Assembly: GCA_020053615.1 (NCBI GenBank)
Contig: JAGVMW010000198.1
Span: 1 to 12,584, forward strand
Source: an archaeon
GTDB lineage: Archaea; Nanobdellota; Nanobdellia; Woesearchaeales; GW2011-AR9
DNA: 12,584 nt
Reading direction: 5' to 3'
Within the stretch, counting starts at the first letter, position 1; each line of letters starts with the position of its first letter. This document shows positions 1 to 7,408 of the stretch, in pieces. A model generated the notes under the pieces. The model saw nothing but the letters and a program-made list of their open reading frames with translations, did no database searches and was not told where the DNA came from. Position numbers and translations under genes: made by a program.

Positions 1-98
1 AATGAGATGCAACTATCGCATCTCAGCCCAGAAAATCACTCTCGATTTTTCTGGGCAGTGGTGATAATGGTGCTATCACTCACTTTTTGGATTGTGCC
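1..98 (+). repeat. Left copy of 98-bp inverted repeat with three hairpins
   Basis: This stretch matches the reverse complement of 12460-12557 at 95 of 98 positions; the differences are at 44, 73 and 92. It folds into three hairpins in a row. The first is GAGATGC/GCATCTC around a 7-nt loop (4-24). The second is GCCCAGAAAA/TTTTCTGGGC around an 11-nt loop (26-56). The third has a GTGATA/TATCAC core with outer AGTG/CACT pairs (57-84) and is followed by TTTTT. The copy lies 12 bp beyond the L14 stop, so on the minus strand it could serve as a 3' structure or terminator of the ribosomal operon. It begins exactly at the window edge and may be longer. Confidence 0.9.
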
Positions 99-110
99 GT
101 TTATTTTTAC

Positions 111-512
111 TTAAACAATCATGCTCGCTACTTTAGATACAGCTGGCCATCTTTCGGCAGCTTCTTTGGCGATGGGCCCTTTATAGATAGTTCCTTTAGG
201 ATTGCCTTTGTCATCTTTAAGCACGACTACGGCATTATCTTCAAATTTTATTCTAATTCCATCCGCTCTTCGGTATTCTTTTTTCTGGCGCACCACTACA
301 GCTGGAACTACGGTTTTACGCATCTCCGGCTTTCCTTTCTTTACTGCGCACATTACATAATCACCTACTCCCGCGGCAGGATTTCTGCCTTTTACGGTTT
401 TGTGCCCTTTTACAGCGATGATTTTCAATACTTTAGCACCGGAATTGTCACAAGCAACTACATATGCTTCTAAAGGTAATGAACGAATTACTCGACTTTT
501 GATTGCTTTCAT
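111..512 (-). CDS. rpl14: 50S ribosomal protein L14 (uL14)
   Basis: This is a large-subunit ribosomal protein that contributes to the intersubunit bridge region and binds 23S rRNA. The 133-residue product has the usual archaeal length. It carries the L14 core motif CDNSGAK (residues 21-27), the basic G-D segment near residues 50-60 and the archaeal C-terminal GPIAKEAAERWP block. It is the last operon gene in the window. Genes that normally follow in archaea (L24, S4e, L5) are not seen, because a hairpin repeat begins just past the stop. The 154-bp gap from S17 holds two dyads with TATA-like loops, so L14 may have its own promoter as well as read-through. The ATG at 510-512 fits the family N-terminus. 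Confidence 0.97.
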   Translation of the reverse strand: MKAIKSRVIRSLPLEAYVVACDNSGAKVLKIIAVKGHKTVKGRNPAAGVGDYVMCAVKKGKPEMRKTVVPAVVVRQKKEYRRADGIRIKFEDNAVVVLKDDKGNPKGTIYKGPIAKEAAERWPAVSKVASMIV

Positions 513-543
513 TTTGTTTTTTTTTAATATGTTTTTTAATTAT

Positions 544-626
544 AGTAAGTGACATTGATTTTTATACATCGTGTCACTTACTTATTACGAGATGACATAC
601 TATTTTATATAATTACTTATGTCATC
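544..626 (-). promoter_or_regulatory. Twin dyads with TATA-like loops ahead of L14
   Basis: Two adjacent inverted repeats fill the S17-L14 spacer. Dyad 1 pairs AGTAAGTGACA (544-554) with TGTCACTTACT (572-582), 11 of 11. Dyad 2 pairs GATGACATA (591-599) with TATGTCATC (618-626), 9 of 9. All arms contain TGACA/TGTCA. On the minus strand each loop carries a TATA-like run: TTATATAAAATA near 603-614 and TGTATAAAAAT near 558-568. A TATA box near 607 would place the start near 581, at the edge of dyad 1, giving an L14 leader that begins with a hairpin. The promoter or operator function is inferred; the dyads are seen directly. Confidence 0.55.
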
Positions 627-666
627 GAGTATAATTTATTTTTGAATGATTTTGAGTTTGTTTAAT

Positions 667-1119
667 TCATTTATTGGTTTTATGTTTGGCTTTAACATTA
701 CTTTTTCCGTCGCTGCCTTCTTCACCATCTTCTTCTTTAACTGCATATCTTCCCGCCGCTTCATTCACTTTAACTTCAGTTCCGGTGATTTTCTCTTTCT
801 TACCTAACACTTTTAAGATAACATGATGTTTAGTCTTGCTCAAAGGTCTGGTTTTAGCCACTAATACTTCATATCCGATATCTGCATTAATACATGCTGG
901 ATTGTGTACTCTTAACCTAGATCTTTTCAATGCATATCTCTCATACTTTTGAACATAATGTGAAACGAACCATTCAATAGTTGCGGAGTGATTGATATCT
1001 TTTTTGATGATAACTCCGGTAAATAGTTCTTTCTTCACGTCTAATTCTCCGTGGAAAGGACATTTTTTGTCCGTACAGGTCTGAGTTGGTGCGTCTACAC
1101 CTAATACTTGAGTTTTCAT
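667..1119 (-). CDS. rps17: 30S ribosomal protein S17 (uS17)
   Basis: This is a primary 16S rRNA-binding protein of the small subunit. Residues 1-30 form the archaeal/eukaryotic N-terminal extension with C15, C20 and the CPFHG motif. The OB-fold core follows, with the RPLSKTKHHVIL stretch (91-102) typical of S17. After about residue 128 the protein ends in a charged low-complexity tail of Glu, Gly and Lys that is not part of the conserved fold and makes this S17 somewhat long at 150 residues. It lies 54 bp after the Rpp29 stop and 154 bp before L14. The ATG at 1117-1119 gives the usual family N-terminus. Confidence 0.96.
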   Translation of the reverse strand: MKTQVLGVDAPTQTCTDKKCPFHGELDVKKELFTGVIIKKDINHSATIEWFVSHYVQKYERYALKRSRLRVHNPACINADIGYEVLVAKTRPLSKTKHHVILKVLGKKEKITGTEVKVNEAAGRYAVKEEDGEEGSDGKSNVKAKHKTNK

Positions 1120-1173
1120 TTTTTTGTTTTTCTGTTTTTTTTGTTTTTGATATTTTTATCGTTTGTATTTTAT

Positions 1174-1428
1174 TTATCCTTTGAGCCTCTCTTCAGGCTT
1201 CTTGGCGATGTTCTTGCCTTCGATTACCAAACCGGTTGCGCCGATTTTGAACGTGATATTTTTCTTGAGTAGCATCTTAACTTTTCCCTCATGTTTAACT
1301 TTGAGGGTAAACTTGGTTTCATCCACGACTTTCCCGGTTATTCCGAGAAGGCTGGGATTATCCGCCCCGATTATCGTAATCTCTTTCCCAATGAGCTCAT
1401 GAGGAAAGCTAGGGGTTGAATTGACCAT
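1174..1428 (-). CDS. rnp1: RNase P protein component 1 (Rpp29/Pop4)
   Basis: This is a protein subunit of archaeal RNase P, which trims tRNA 5' leaders. Its 84 residues form a small Sm-like barrel. Family landmarks are HELIGKEI (about 10-17), NPSLLGITGKVVDET (24-38) and the closing VIEGKNIAKKPEERLKG. Its place between SUI1 and S17 is the standard archaeal arrangement. I chose the ATG at 1426-1428, 11 nt after the SUI1 stop. A TTG at 1441-1443 overlapping that stop would add five residues (MKRQE) and is a real alternative, since overlapping starts are common in this operon. Identity is secure; the start is not. Confidence 0.92.
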   Translation of the reverse strand: MVNSTPSFPHELIGKEITIIGADNPSLLGITGKVVDETKFTLKVKHEGKVKMLLKKNITFKIGATGLVIEGKNIAKKPEERLKG

Positions 1429-1439
1429 TTCTTGTCTCT

Positions 1440-1760
1440 TCAATTGCCTTCAAACATCTTCACTTCGATGGTTTCTTCAGGGAAACCCAACTCCACTAAC
1501 GCCGCTTTCATGCGCGCTTTGTGGTCGCCTTGTAATTCTATTTGACCGGTTTTGGCAGTTCCACCGCAGGCAAACTTGTTTTTCAGCTTGCGGCAAATCT
1601 CGTCGACATTCGCTTCTTTTTGGATTCCGGCGATGATAGTGTATTTTTTTCCGAATTTTTTCTTTTCGATGCCCACCGTTATTTTCTGCTGCTCGCGAGC
1701 AATCATCTCGCAAACACATAAATCTTGAGGCAGTCCGCACTGGTTGCAGATATCAACCAT
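1440..1760 (-). CDS. SUI1/aIF1-like translation initiation factor
   Basis: This is an archaeal homologue of eIF1/SUI1, which binds the small subunit near the P site and checks start-codon selection. The 106-residue protein starts with a small cysteine cluster (C5, C8, C15, C17; CNQCGLPQDLCVCE), the N-terminal element seen in archaeal SUI1 proteins. The SUI1 alpha-beta domain follows, with CGGTAKTGQIELQGDH (about 65-80) as its clearest signature. It starts 2 nt after the L29 stop, so translational coupling is likely. Finding it between L29 and Rpp29 is the archaeal norm. The ATG at 1758-1760 keeps the whole cysteine cluster. Confidence 0.95.
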   Translation of the reverse strand: MVDICNQCGLPQDLCVCEMIAREQQKITVGIEKKKFGKKYTIIAGIQKEANVDEICRKLKNKFACGGTAKTGQIELQGDHKARMKAALVELGFPEETIEVKMFEGN

Positions 1761-1762
1761 CT

Positions 1763-1990
1763 TTACTTGCTCTTAACCTCCAGTTTGGATTTTGATTTTA
1801 ATTCGCTTTCATGCATTAATGTGTTTATTCGAGCAATATTTTTCTTAGCTTGTCTTAATTTTCCTGCACCAGCCGGATTAGTTCCAGCAGCAGCTTGAGT
1901 TCTCATCTTAAGGATTTCAGTGTACAACTCACTTTTTCTAGAGCGAAGTTCTCCATTTCCCAATCCTCTAAGTTCTTTGGTGATTTTCAT
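1763..1990 (-). CDS. rpl29: 50S ribosomal protein L29 (uL29)
   Basis: This is a small helical protein of the large subunit near the polypeptide exit tunnel. The 75-residue product shows the L29 helical hairpin: KELRGLGNGELRSRKSELYTE in the first helix and KLRQAKKNIARINTLMHE in the second, joined by a short Ala/Gly-rich turn. A basic tail with repeated Lys-Ser closes the protein. Its ATG overlaps the S3 stop by 4 bp (1987-1990), the ATGA arrangement that usually signals coupled translation. The SUI1 gene follows 2 nt after its stop. The identification rests on both motif and position. Confidence 0.95.
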   Translation of the reverse strand: MKITKELRGLGNGELRSRKSELYTEILKMRTQAAAGTNPAGAGKLRQAKKNIARINTLMHESELKSKSKLEVKSK

Positions 1991-2850
1991 TCGGTATGAT
2001 CTTCCTCAGTTGATTCTAATGATGCTTCTGGAACGGGAGTTGGTACTTCTGGAGCGGGAGTTTCAGCCACCACCGGTGAAATTTTCTTAGGCGCACTTTC
2101 CTTTTTCTTTCGTGGTTTCTTCTCTTCTCCAGCTGCTTTTTTATCATCGGCAGTGGCTTCTTTTTTCTCTGTTTTTACTCTCTTTCCTTTCTTCTCGTTT
2201 TTCTTTCCTTCCGCACCAGCTTCTTTAATTTCTCCAACGTCAGTATGCGGTTCAGATAATAATTCGATCTTGTCCGGCAATTCCAAATCAGGAGGCATTA
2301 TCGCGACTTTTACTCCTACAATCCCTGTTTTTAATAAAGCGCTAGCTTGAGCTTTCTTTACTCCTTCAACGGAAATATCTCCGCATTTCTTCAAGTAGCC
2401 TTGGTAAAATCTCCAGCTCTTAGCTCGAGCGCTAGGAATTTTTCCAGAGATAACTAACTCTACTCCCAATGCGCCTGATTTGATCACATTCTCCATAACT
2501 TTATGTCCGATACTTTTGAATCGAGCAGAACCAAATCGTTCTAATGAACTAACTACTTTTTCTGCTACTAAGGCAGCATCTAAATATAAATCTCTCACTT
2601 CGGTAATTTCAATCTGCGGATTCTCTAAATTAAATTCTTTTTTGAGCTCTTTAGTCAAATCTCTTATGTTTGATCCTCGAGAGCCTACAATTAAACTAGG
2701 CTTGCTGGAATAAATGACAATTTTCTCGCCTAAAGGAATTTTCTTTAATTTGATAGCGGAGATACTTCCTACTTTACTTAGTCTTTTCTTTACATACTCA
2801 GTGATATAGTACTCTTTGGTTTTCTGCGCAATGAAGTCTCTTTCAATCAT
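1987..2850 (-). CDS. rps3: 30S ribosomal protein S3 (uS3), long C-terminal tail
   Basis: S3 is a head protein of the small subunit at the mRNA entry channel. The N-terminal half holds a type II KH domain whose G-x-x-G loop is GSRG within LIVGSRGSNIRDL (about residues 53-65). The S3 C-terminal domain follows, marked by GVELVISGKIPSARAKSWRF (about 129-148). From about residue 213 the protein becomes low-complexity, first Lys/Glu-rich and then Pro/Val/Glu-rich, ending at residue 287. Archaeal S3 proteins often carry acidic or basic tails, but this one exceeds 70 residues. It starts 5 nt after the L22 stop and overlaps L29 by 4 bp. Confidence 0.96.
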   Translation of the reverse strand: MIERDFIAQKTKEYYITEYVKKRLSKVGSISAIKLKKIPLGEKIVIYSSKPSLIVGSRGSNIRDLTKELKKEFNLENPQIEITEVRDLYLDAALVAEKVVSSLERFGSARFKSIGHKVMENVIKSGALGVELVISGKIPSARAKSWRFYQGYLKKCGDISVEGVKKAQASALLKTGIVGVKVAIMPPDLELPDKIELLSEPHTDVGEIKEAGAEGKKNEKKGKRVKTEKKEATADDKKAAGEEKKPRKKKESAPKKISPVVAETPAPEVPTPVPEASLESTEEDHTE

Positions 2851-2855
2851 TTTGT

Positions 2856-3479
2856 TTATACCTGTGGCGATGTATGTTGAGCCTTAGTCTTTTCTTGATG
2901 CTGATGTTGAACTTTATGTTCTTGAACTTTATCTTGGGATTGAGGTTTGTTTTTAGGCTTTTCGTTTACATTAGCTTTAATTCCAGTGGAAGCTGGATGA
3001 GATTGATTGTTTTTTTTATCTTCTTTTTTCTCTTTAACATCTTTTGATTTGGATCTTCTTTCCATCACTTCCATTTCGATATGAGATCTCTTAGTTCCAT
3101 GGCGGTGTCTGCTGCCAGTGAAAGGTGTAGGAGCTCGATTAGCCAAAATCTTGATAATCTTTAAATTAGAGATGTCTAATCCTTTTCCCTGAGCATTAGC
3201 TTCTACTGATTTTACTAATTTAAGCATTTCTTTAGACGCTTTCTGCGGGAATCTTCCGGTGGACATACCTGCTCGATGACCGATGTCTCGGACAAACTTA
3301 CGATAAGGAACGGCTCGTTTTAAACCAATAACCTCTTCCAGCATTTTTTTGGCTTCGGAAGTGTTCTTGTATCTCAACCATCGGCACAACTCAATACAAT
3401 GTTTAGTCGAAACTGGAGCATTCTTAGTACTGGCTTTAGCCACATGTTCCGGTTTGATTTGTTTGTTTTTCGTTGACAT
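2856..3479 (-). CDS. rpl22: 50S ribosomal protein L22 (uL22) with His/Gln/Lys tail
   Basis: L22 lines the nascent-peptide exit tunnel. The conserved body runs to about residue 144: the helical AKASTKNAPVSTKH and CIELCRWLRYK region, VPYRKFVRDIGHRAGMSTGRFPQKAS in pieces along residues 57-82, and the tunnel hairpin with RAPTPFTGSRHRHGTKRSHIE (about 114-134). About 60 residues of low-complexity sequence follow, rich in Lys, Gln, His and Asn, with no recognisable fold. It is probably a disordered extension on the ribosome surface. The 67-bp gap from S19 is AT-rich. The gene stops 5 nt before S3. Confidence 0.95.
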   Translation of the reverse strand: MSTKNKQIKPEHVAKASTKNAPVSTKHCIELCRWLRYKNTSEAKKMLEEVIGLKRAVPYRKFVRDIGHRAGMSTGRFPQKASKEMLKLVKSVEANAQGKGLDISNLKIIKILANRAPTPFTGSRHRHGTKRSHIEMEVMERRSKSKDVKEKKEDKKNNQSHPASTGIKANVNEKPKNKPQSQDKVQEHKVQHQHQEKTKAQHTSPQV

Positions 3480-3546
3480 TTTGTATCGGTTGCGTTTGTT
3501 TTATTTGAATTAGTTTATTTTAATTAGTTTGGTTTACTTTATTCAC

Positions 3547-3927
3547 TTACCTCGCTGAGATAGCTTTACTGGATCTAGTTGCTCCGATACCAGCTGCGCT
3601 GTGCTTAACTGATTTTCTAGTATAGGAAAATTCTCCCAGACTTAATCCTAACATATCTGAAGTAATTTTAATCATGTTCCAATCTTTTCCGGAGTACACC
3701 ATAAATGTCTTTCCCAACATTTGAGGTACAATAGTCATACCTCGGCAATGAGTTTTAATATTGTCTTTTCCTTTAACTACTTTAGCTAGTAAAGTTTTTT
3801 CATAATCGGTAAATCCGCGTTTTAATGTTCTTCTTTGTCTGGCTGGCACTAATTCCATGAACTCTTTCATGTCTAGTTTCTTCAGTTCTTCTTCGCTTTT
3901 CCCATGCCACATTGATTCTTTAGCCAT
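3547..3927 (-). CDS. rps19: 30S ribosomal protein S19 (uS19)
   Basis: S19 sits in the small-subunit head near the A-site finger. The 126-residue product has the archaeal N-terminal extension (SEEELKKLDMKEFMELVPARQRRTLKRG in pieces over residues 11-38). The S19 core has KTHCRGMTIVPQMLGKTFMVYSGK (about 58-81) and a closing GLSLGEFSYTRKSVKHSAAG block (about 93-113). Upstream lies the predicted lipoprotein gene, 60 bp away, where L2 would normally be the direct neighbour. The start at 3925-3927 is preceded by a short AT-rich leader and gives the usual archaeal N-terminus. Confidence 0.96.
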   Translation of the reverse strand: MAKESMWHGKSEEELKKLDMKEFMELVPARQRRTLKRGFTDYEKTLLAKVVKGKDNIKTHCRGMTIVPQMLGKTFMVYSGKDWNMIKITSDMLGLSLGEFSYTRKSVKHSAAGIGATRSSKAISAR

Positions 3928-3987
3928 TTTTAATTATCCTCAGTTGTGTGTTTTTGTATTTTTGATTGTTTAAATTATATTGGAAAT

Positions 3988-4389
3988 TCACCACTTTCCT
4001 CCCTGAACTCCATCACGAAGTAGACCATACAAGATACCGGTGGGTGGTAACCCGTTACTCAATAATCCTACTGAATGATAAGCTGTTCCTTCTCTCGTCG
4101 CTTTTAAAACATAATTCATTTTAACTTCTCCGTCAGACCATTCAACTTCAGGGTCACACAAATACGTGTATTCAACAAATCCTAGTGATTCCCATTTAGT
4201 ACGTATATCACTGCCTACGGGGTAAGTGTTCTTTTCTTTTTTGGTAGTAACTGTAAAAGTAGTGTTTGAATCCGTTTTACAATTTCGTAGTGTATCGCTA
4301 ACTTTACTTTCTTCAACTCTGGAGTAAGAGCATCCACTAACTAAACCAGCTAAACTCATTACTGCGATTCCTGTGATCAAATTATTCAT
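3988..4389 (-). CDS. Predicted small lipoprotein inserted in the ribosomal operon
   Basis: I do not recognise this 133-residue protein. Residues 3-18 are hydrophobic and lead into LVSGC, with C20 in the lipobox position, so the mature protein is probably lipid-anchored outside the cell membrane. The positively charged n-region expected of a classical signal peptide is missing. The rest is polar with two further cysteines (C37, C78) that could form a disulfide, and a Gly-rich C-terminus (TGILYGLLRDGVQGG). The gene starts 3 nt after the L2 stop behind a good GAGGT ribosome-binding sequence inside the end of L2, so it should be co-translated with the ribosomal genes. An envelope protein between L2 and S19 is unusual. 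Confidence 0.8.
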   Translation of the reverse strand: MNNLITGIAVMSLAGLVSGCSYSRVEESKVSDTLRNCKTDSNTTFTVTTKKEKNTYPVGSDIRTKWESLGFVEYTYLCDPEVEWSDGEVKMNYVLKATREGTAYHSVGLLSNGLPPTGILYGLLRDGVQGGKW

Positions 4390-4392
4390 TGT

Positions 4393-5139
4393 TTACCTCT
4401 GTCTTCCCGTTCTTCTAGGTGCAATCTTACCGACCTTTCTTCCCGGAGGTGCGCTTCTCGGAGATTGAGTAGGTCTGCCTTTAATGTGAGAGCATTTTCC
4501 ACCGAATGGATGGTCAACTGCATTCATAGAGATACCACATACGATTGGATAACCTTTGTTTCGAGCATGCATTTTATGGAATCGAGTTCCAGCTTTTAAG
4601 AAAGGCTTTTCTAACCTTCCTGAACCAGCAATAGTGCCGATAGCTGCCCGGCAACTTGGCAATAAATCTTTTTCTTTATTAGAAGGTAACTTGACTTTAA
4701 CTGCAGTTTCACTTTTAGCGATAATCTTAGCAAATGATCCACCGGTTCTAACTAATTTTCCACCATCACCAGGGATGATTTCGATATTGTGAATAGGCAT
4801 TCCTTCAGGAATATCTCGCAGGCATAATACATTACCGTAATTTGTAATCATATTTGTTTCGCTGCTATTTCCTACTGAAATATTATCACCTACTTTGATT
4901 CCTTCAGGAGCAAACGCTAATCCTTTGTCCCCAGTAGAATAAGAAACTTCCATCAATGGAGCAGAATGTCCCGGACAATGTACTAAATCAGTTACTTTTC
5001 CCTGCGCCATTACACCGGTATCTATAATTCCATCAGTTTGAGGGGAATATAATTTAACTGCGCCTCGGAAGCGATGGCCCGGAGATCTAAAAGTTAAAGT
5101 CCCCCGTCCTCGTCTTTGCTGAATTAAATTTTTACCCAT
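4393..5139 (-). CDS. rpl2: 50S ribosomal protein L2 (uL2)
   Basis: L2 is a core large-subunit protein needed for subunit joining and the peptidyl-transferase centre. The 248-residue length is normal for archaea. Landmarks are the N-terminal RRGRGTLTFRSPGHRFRG (about 9-26), the central SH3/OB barrels with HNIEIIPGDGGKLVRTGG (about 117-134), and the C-terminal SMNAVDHPFGGK, whose conserved histidine is near residue 210. The basic C-terminal tail follows. L23 lies 34 bp upstream and the lipoprotein gene 3 nt downstream. The ATG at 5137-5139 gives the expected MGKNLIQQRRG start. Confidence 0.97.
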   Translation of the reverse strand: MGKNLIQQRRGRGTLTFRSPGHRFRGAVKLYSPQTDGIIDTGVMAQGKVTDLVHCPGHSAPLMEVSYSTGDKGLAFAPEGIKVGDNISVGNSSETNMITNYGNVLCLRDIPEGMPIHNIEIIPGDGGKLVRTGGSFAKIIAKSETAVKVKLPSNKEKDLLPSCRAAIGTIAGSGRLEKPFLKAGTRFHKMHARNKGYPIVCGISMNAVDHPFGGKCSHIKGRPTQSPRSAPPGRKVGKIAPRRTGRQR

Positions 5140-5173
5140 GTGACATCATTTGTTATCATTATTATTTAAACTA

Positions 5174-5452
5174 TTATATCATCCCCAAATCCGCGCCTAC
5201 ATCCGAAGCCACATATCCTGCGGCTAACTTGACATAAGCTTTTTTCTGTCCGGTGAATGAATTTTGAATATTAACTTTTACAACTTTTACTTTGAACAAA
5301 CTCTCTACTGCTTTTTTTACGTCAGCTTTATTAGCCCTATCTGATACCACAAATATCAACTTGTTTTCATATTCCATTCCACGCATACTTTTCTCAGTAG
5401 ATAAAGGCTTAATTATAATCGAGTTCACGTCAAAAGTTGGTTTGGTTGTCAT
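5174..5452 (-). CDS. rpl23: 50S ribosomal protein L23 (uL23)
   Basis: L23 lies at the tunnel exit and forms part of the docking site for SRP and other nascent-chain factors. The 92-residue product is a typical short archaeal L23. The IIIKPLSTEKSM block (about 12-23) is followed by the NKLIFVVSDRANKADVKKAV strand-helix (about 30-49) and VKVVKVNIQNSFTGQKKAYVKL (about 55-76). It sits between L4 and L2 in the standard order, with a 96-bp AT-rich spacer before it that contains a short direct repeat. Confidence 0.96.
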   Translation of the reverse strand: MTTKPTFDVNSIIIKPLSTEKSMRGMEYENKLIFVVSDRANKADVKKAVESLFKVKVVKVNIQNSFTGQKKAYVKLAAGYVASDVGADLGMI

Positions 5453-5457
5453 GTTGG

Positions 5458-5505
5458 GTGTGTTTTAGTTTGATTCATGTTAATTGGATGTGTTTTAGTT
5501 GGATT
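5458..5505. repeat. Short direct repeat in the L4-L23 spacer
   Basis: TGTGTTTTAGTTTGATT near 5459-5475 recurs as TGTGTTTTAGTTGGATT near 5489-5505, one mismatch in 17, about 30 bp apart. It lies upstream of L23 on the transcribed strand. The composition is simple and T-rich, so slippage or chance similarity is as likely as a binding site. No function is claimed. Confidence 0.5.
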
Positions 5506-5548
5506 ATTTGTTTAATTTATTTTAATTTGGTTTAATTATTGGTTAAGT

Positions 5549-6355
5549 TTATTTGAACATATTATTTTTAGCAATAGTTTCGATAGCATTTTTAGTCCAT
5601 AATGTAGCTCTCCCAGCTAATGCTCCCGGGGCAAGCAATTCTGCATTTAATGCTTTTACAGTTATTACGTCTACGCCTGGTAAGTTTTGTGCCGCTTTTA
5701 CTAAAGGAGAGACGCTTCCAACTACGATAAGCAAACTCTTTTTCTGCCGGTATCTTCTTCCTCGGGTTTTTCCTACACCTGCTCGTACTTTTCTGACGTT
5801 GGCGCGCTCTAATTCTTTCTCAAAGCCTAAAATGATTAGTTGTTGAGTTAAATCTTGGGTTCTAGCACATTTCTCAATTGAACTGTCGATGATGAAAGGA
5901 TATTCAGAAGGGATTTTATGCCCGCGTTTTTCTACTAAAGATTTGTTGAGAGTAGCGGCCAGCGCAGAACGAATGGCTTTTTGATTTTCTTTATTATTAA
6001 TTTTTTGCTCCCAAATCTTCCAAGATTTTGGCGGGTGAGCTTGATGACCGCCTCGAGTTTGAGGGGAAAATGCACCTACCCAATTCAATCTGGTTCCTCG
6101 GCGAGACATGATTTTACGATTGACTCTGCTTATACCAAAACCATAACAGCCGCGATAATGTTTTCTCTCTTTACTTAATTTAGAAGAATGTCTTAATCCT
6201 GCTTCTTGGTCAGCACCATAAGCTTGTCTAGCTGCACTTTGCAGAGCATGTACTGCTCGCGCAATTAAATCTGGACGGAACTCTTCACTAAATTGGATTG
6301 GCAATTCCTGTTCGCCCGTTTTGTTCTTTTTCCCGTCAAGCAATGGTAGTTTCAT
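5549..6355 (-). CDS. rpl4: 50S ribosomal protein L4 (uL4)
   Basis: L4 is an early-assembly large-subunit protein with a long loop reaching into the exit tunnel. The 268-residue product shows the archaeal L4 pattern. DGKKNKTGEQELPIQFSEEFRPDLIARAV lies in the first 35 residues. The tunnel loop SRRGTRLNWVGAFSPQTRGG is near residues 84-103, and the C-terminal alpha/beta domain has GKTRGRRYRQKK (about 199-210) and SLLIVVGSVSPLVKAAQNLP. It is the second gene of the operon, 68 bp after L3. In bacteria L4 autoregulates the S10 operon. Nothing here shows that it does so in this archaeon. Confidence 0.96.
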   Translation of the reverse strand: MKLPLLDGKKNKTGEQELPIQFSEEFRPDLIARAVHALQSAARQAYGADQEAGLRHSSKLSKERKHYRGCYGFGISRVNRKIMSRRGTRLNWVGAFSPQTRGGHQAHPPKSWKIWEQKINNKENQKAIRSALAATLNKSLVEKRGHKIPSEYPFIIDSSIEKCARTQDLTQQLIILGFEKELERANVRKVRAGVGKTRGRRYRQKKSLLIVVGSVSPLVKAAQNLPGVDVITVKALNAELLAPGALAGRATLWTKNAIETIAKNNMFK

Positions 6356-6423
6356 GGTAATTTTATTTTTATGTTGTTTTTGCGTTTTTAGTTTTTATTT
6401 ATTATTTATTGTTATTCAGTTAA

Positions 6424-7386
6424 TTATCTATGAATGTAAGTTATTTCCGGCGCCTCTTTAGTTGCTTTCTTATCTAATCTAGTAGCTGGAGTTAGTACAA
6501 TAGCTCGTTTCTTAGGCCCGATGACTGAACCTTTAATTAATAAGTAAGAGTTTCTTAAAGCGCCGTAATGACCAAATCCGCCGGCAGGACTAACTTCAAC
6601 CGCGTCAGTTCCTACTTTGAGTATTTGTTTGTTATATTCTGTTCTCAAGTGGTAACCCATCTTTCCTGGAACAGCTACATAGAACTCGATTCTTTTAGGT
6701 GTCCATGAACCTAACGTAGCAATACCTCTCTTAGTCTTCTCAGCTTTATGCTGTCTTATAGGTACGCCATATCTTTTTACCGTTCCCTGGAATCCTTTTC
6801 CTTGAGTTATACCATGTACATCAACGTAATTGCCTTTGTCGAATACTTCGCTAATTTTTACTTCTTTCCCTAACTGTTCTTTAGCGTATTTTAATTTGTC
6901 TTCTTTATTTCCGCCCAAAGCTAATTCCATCAGTTTAGGTTTCTTTACGCCAATAGTGGTATTCTTAGGAGTAGAATGAACTAATAATCTTATATCATCA
7001 AAGTCTTTGATGTCATCAATAGTTTTACCTGTCTTCTTAGGTAAATCAAACTGTCGATCTAGCTCTTTATCTAATTTAGGAGCAAGAACTGAAGCTACCT
7101 TTCTCATTCCAAATAATTCTTTTTTGTAGAATGCTGCCCCAAAAATCATAATTGGAGGACATTCTATAATCGTAGCAGGCATAAATACTGATTCACCTTT
7201 GGTTAACGCTTTAGCTCGGTTTTCGGTTACTTGCAGATGAGTCATTCCGGCTTTATAACCGATAAATCCTAATGGTTTGACTTTGGATTCTTTAGCCCAC
7301 GATCTAATTCTAGCTATGGAACAGGTAGCCCTCTTTCTAGGCCAGAATTGTAAGCTTCCTCGTCGTGGATGATGCCAATCTCCCAT
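6424..7386 (-). CDS. rpl3: 50S ribosomal protein L3 (uL3), first gene of the operon
   Basis: L3 is a large-subunit protein that reaches toward the peptidyl-transferase centre. The 320-residue length and the N-terminus HHPRRGSLQFWPRKRA (residues 5-20) are diagnostic of archaeal/eukaryotic L3. A GFIGYKAGMTH block follows near residue 41. The tip region has HGITQGKGFQGTVKRYG (about 191-207), then PIRQHKAEKTKRG and MGYHLRTEYNKQ. It is the first gene of this operon. About 24 bp upstream begins a large GC-rich dyad. AAAGGT about 13 nt before the ATG is a weak ribosome-binding candidate. The ATG at 7384-7386 leaves only four residues before the signature. Confidence 0.97.
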   Translation of the reverse strand: MGDWHHPRRGSLQFWPRKRATCSIARIRSWAKESKVKPLGFIGYKAGMTHLQVTENRAKALTKGESVFMPATIIECPPIMIFGAAFYKKELFGMRKVASVLAPKLDKELDRQFDLPKKTGKTIDDIKDFDDIRLLVHSTPKNTTIGVKKPKLMELALGGNKEDKLKYAKEQLGKEVKISEVFDKGNYVDVHGITQGKGFQGTVKRYGVPIRQHKAEKTKRGIATLGSWTPKRIEFYVAVPGKMGYHLRTEYNKQILKVGTDAVEVSPAGGFGHYGALRNSYLLIKGSVIGPKKRAIVLTPATRLDKKATKEAPEITYIHR

Positions 7387-7408
7387 TGTAGTTTTACCTT
7401 TTATTGAT

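Noticed and set aside
87..473. Plus-strand open frame of 128 codons.
   Set aside because: It is the antisense shadow of L14, with no family features.
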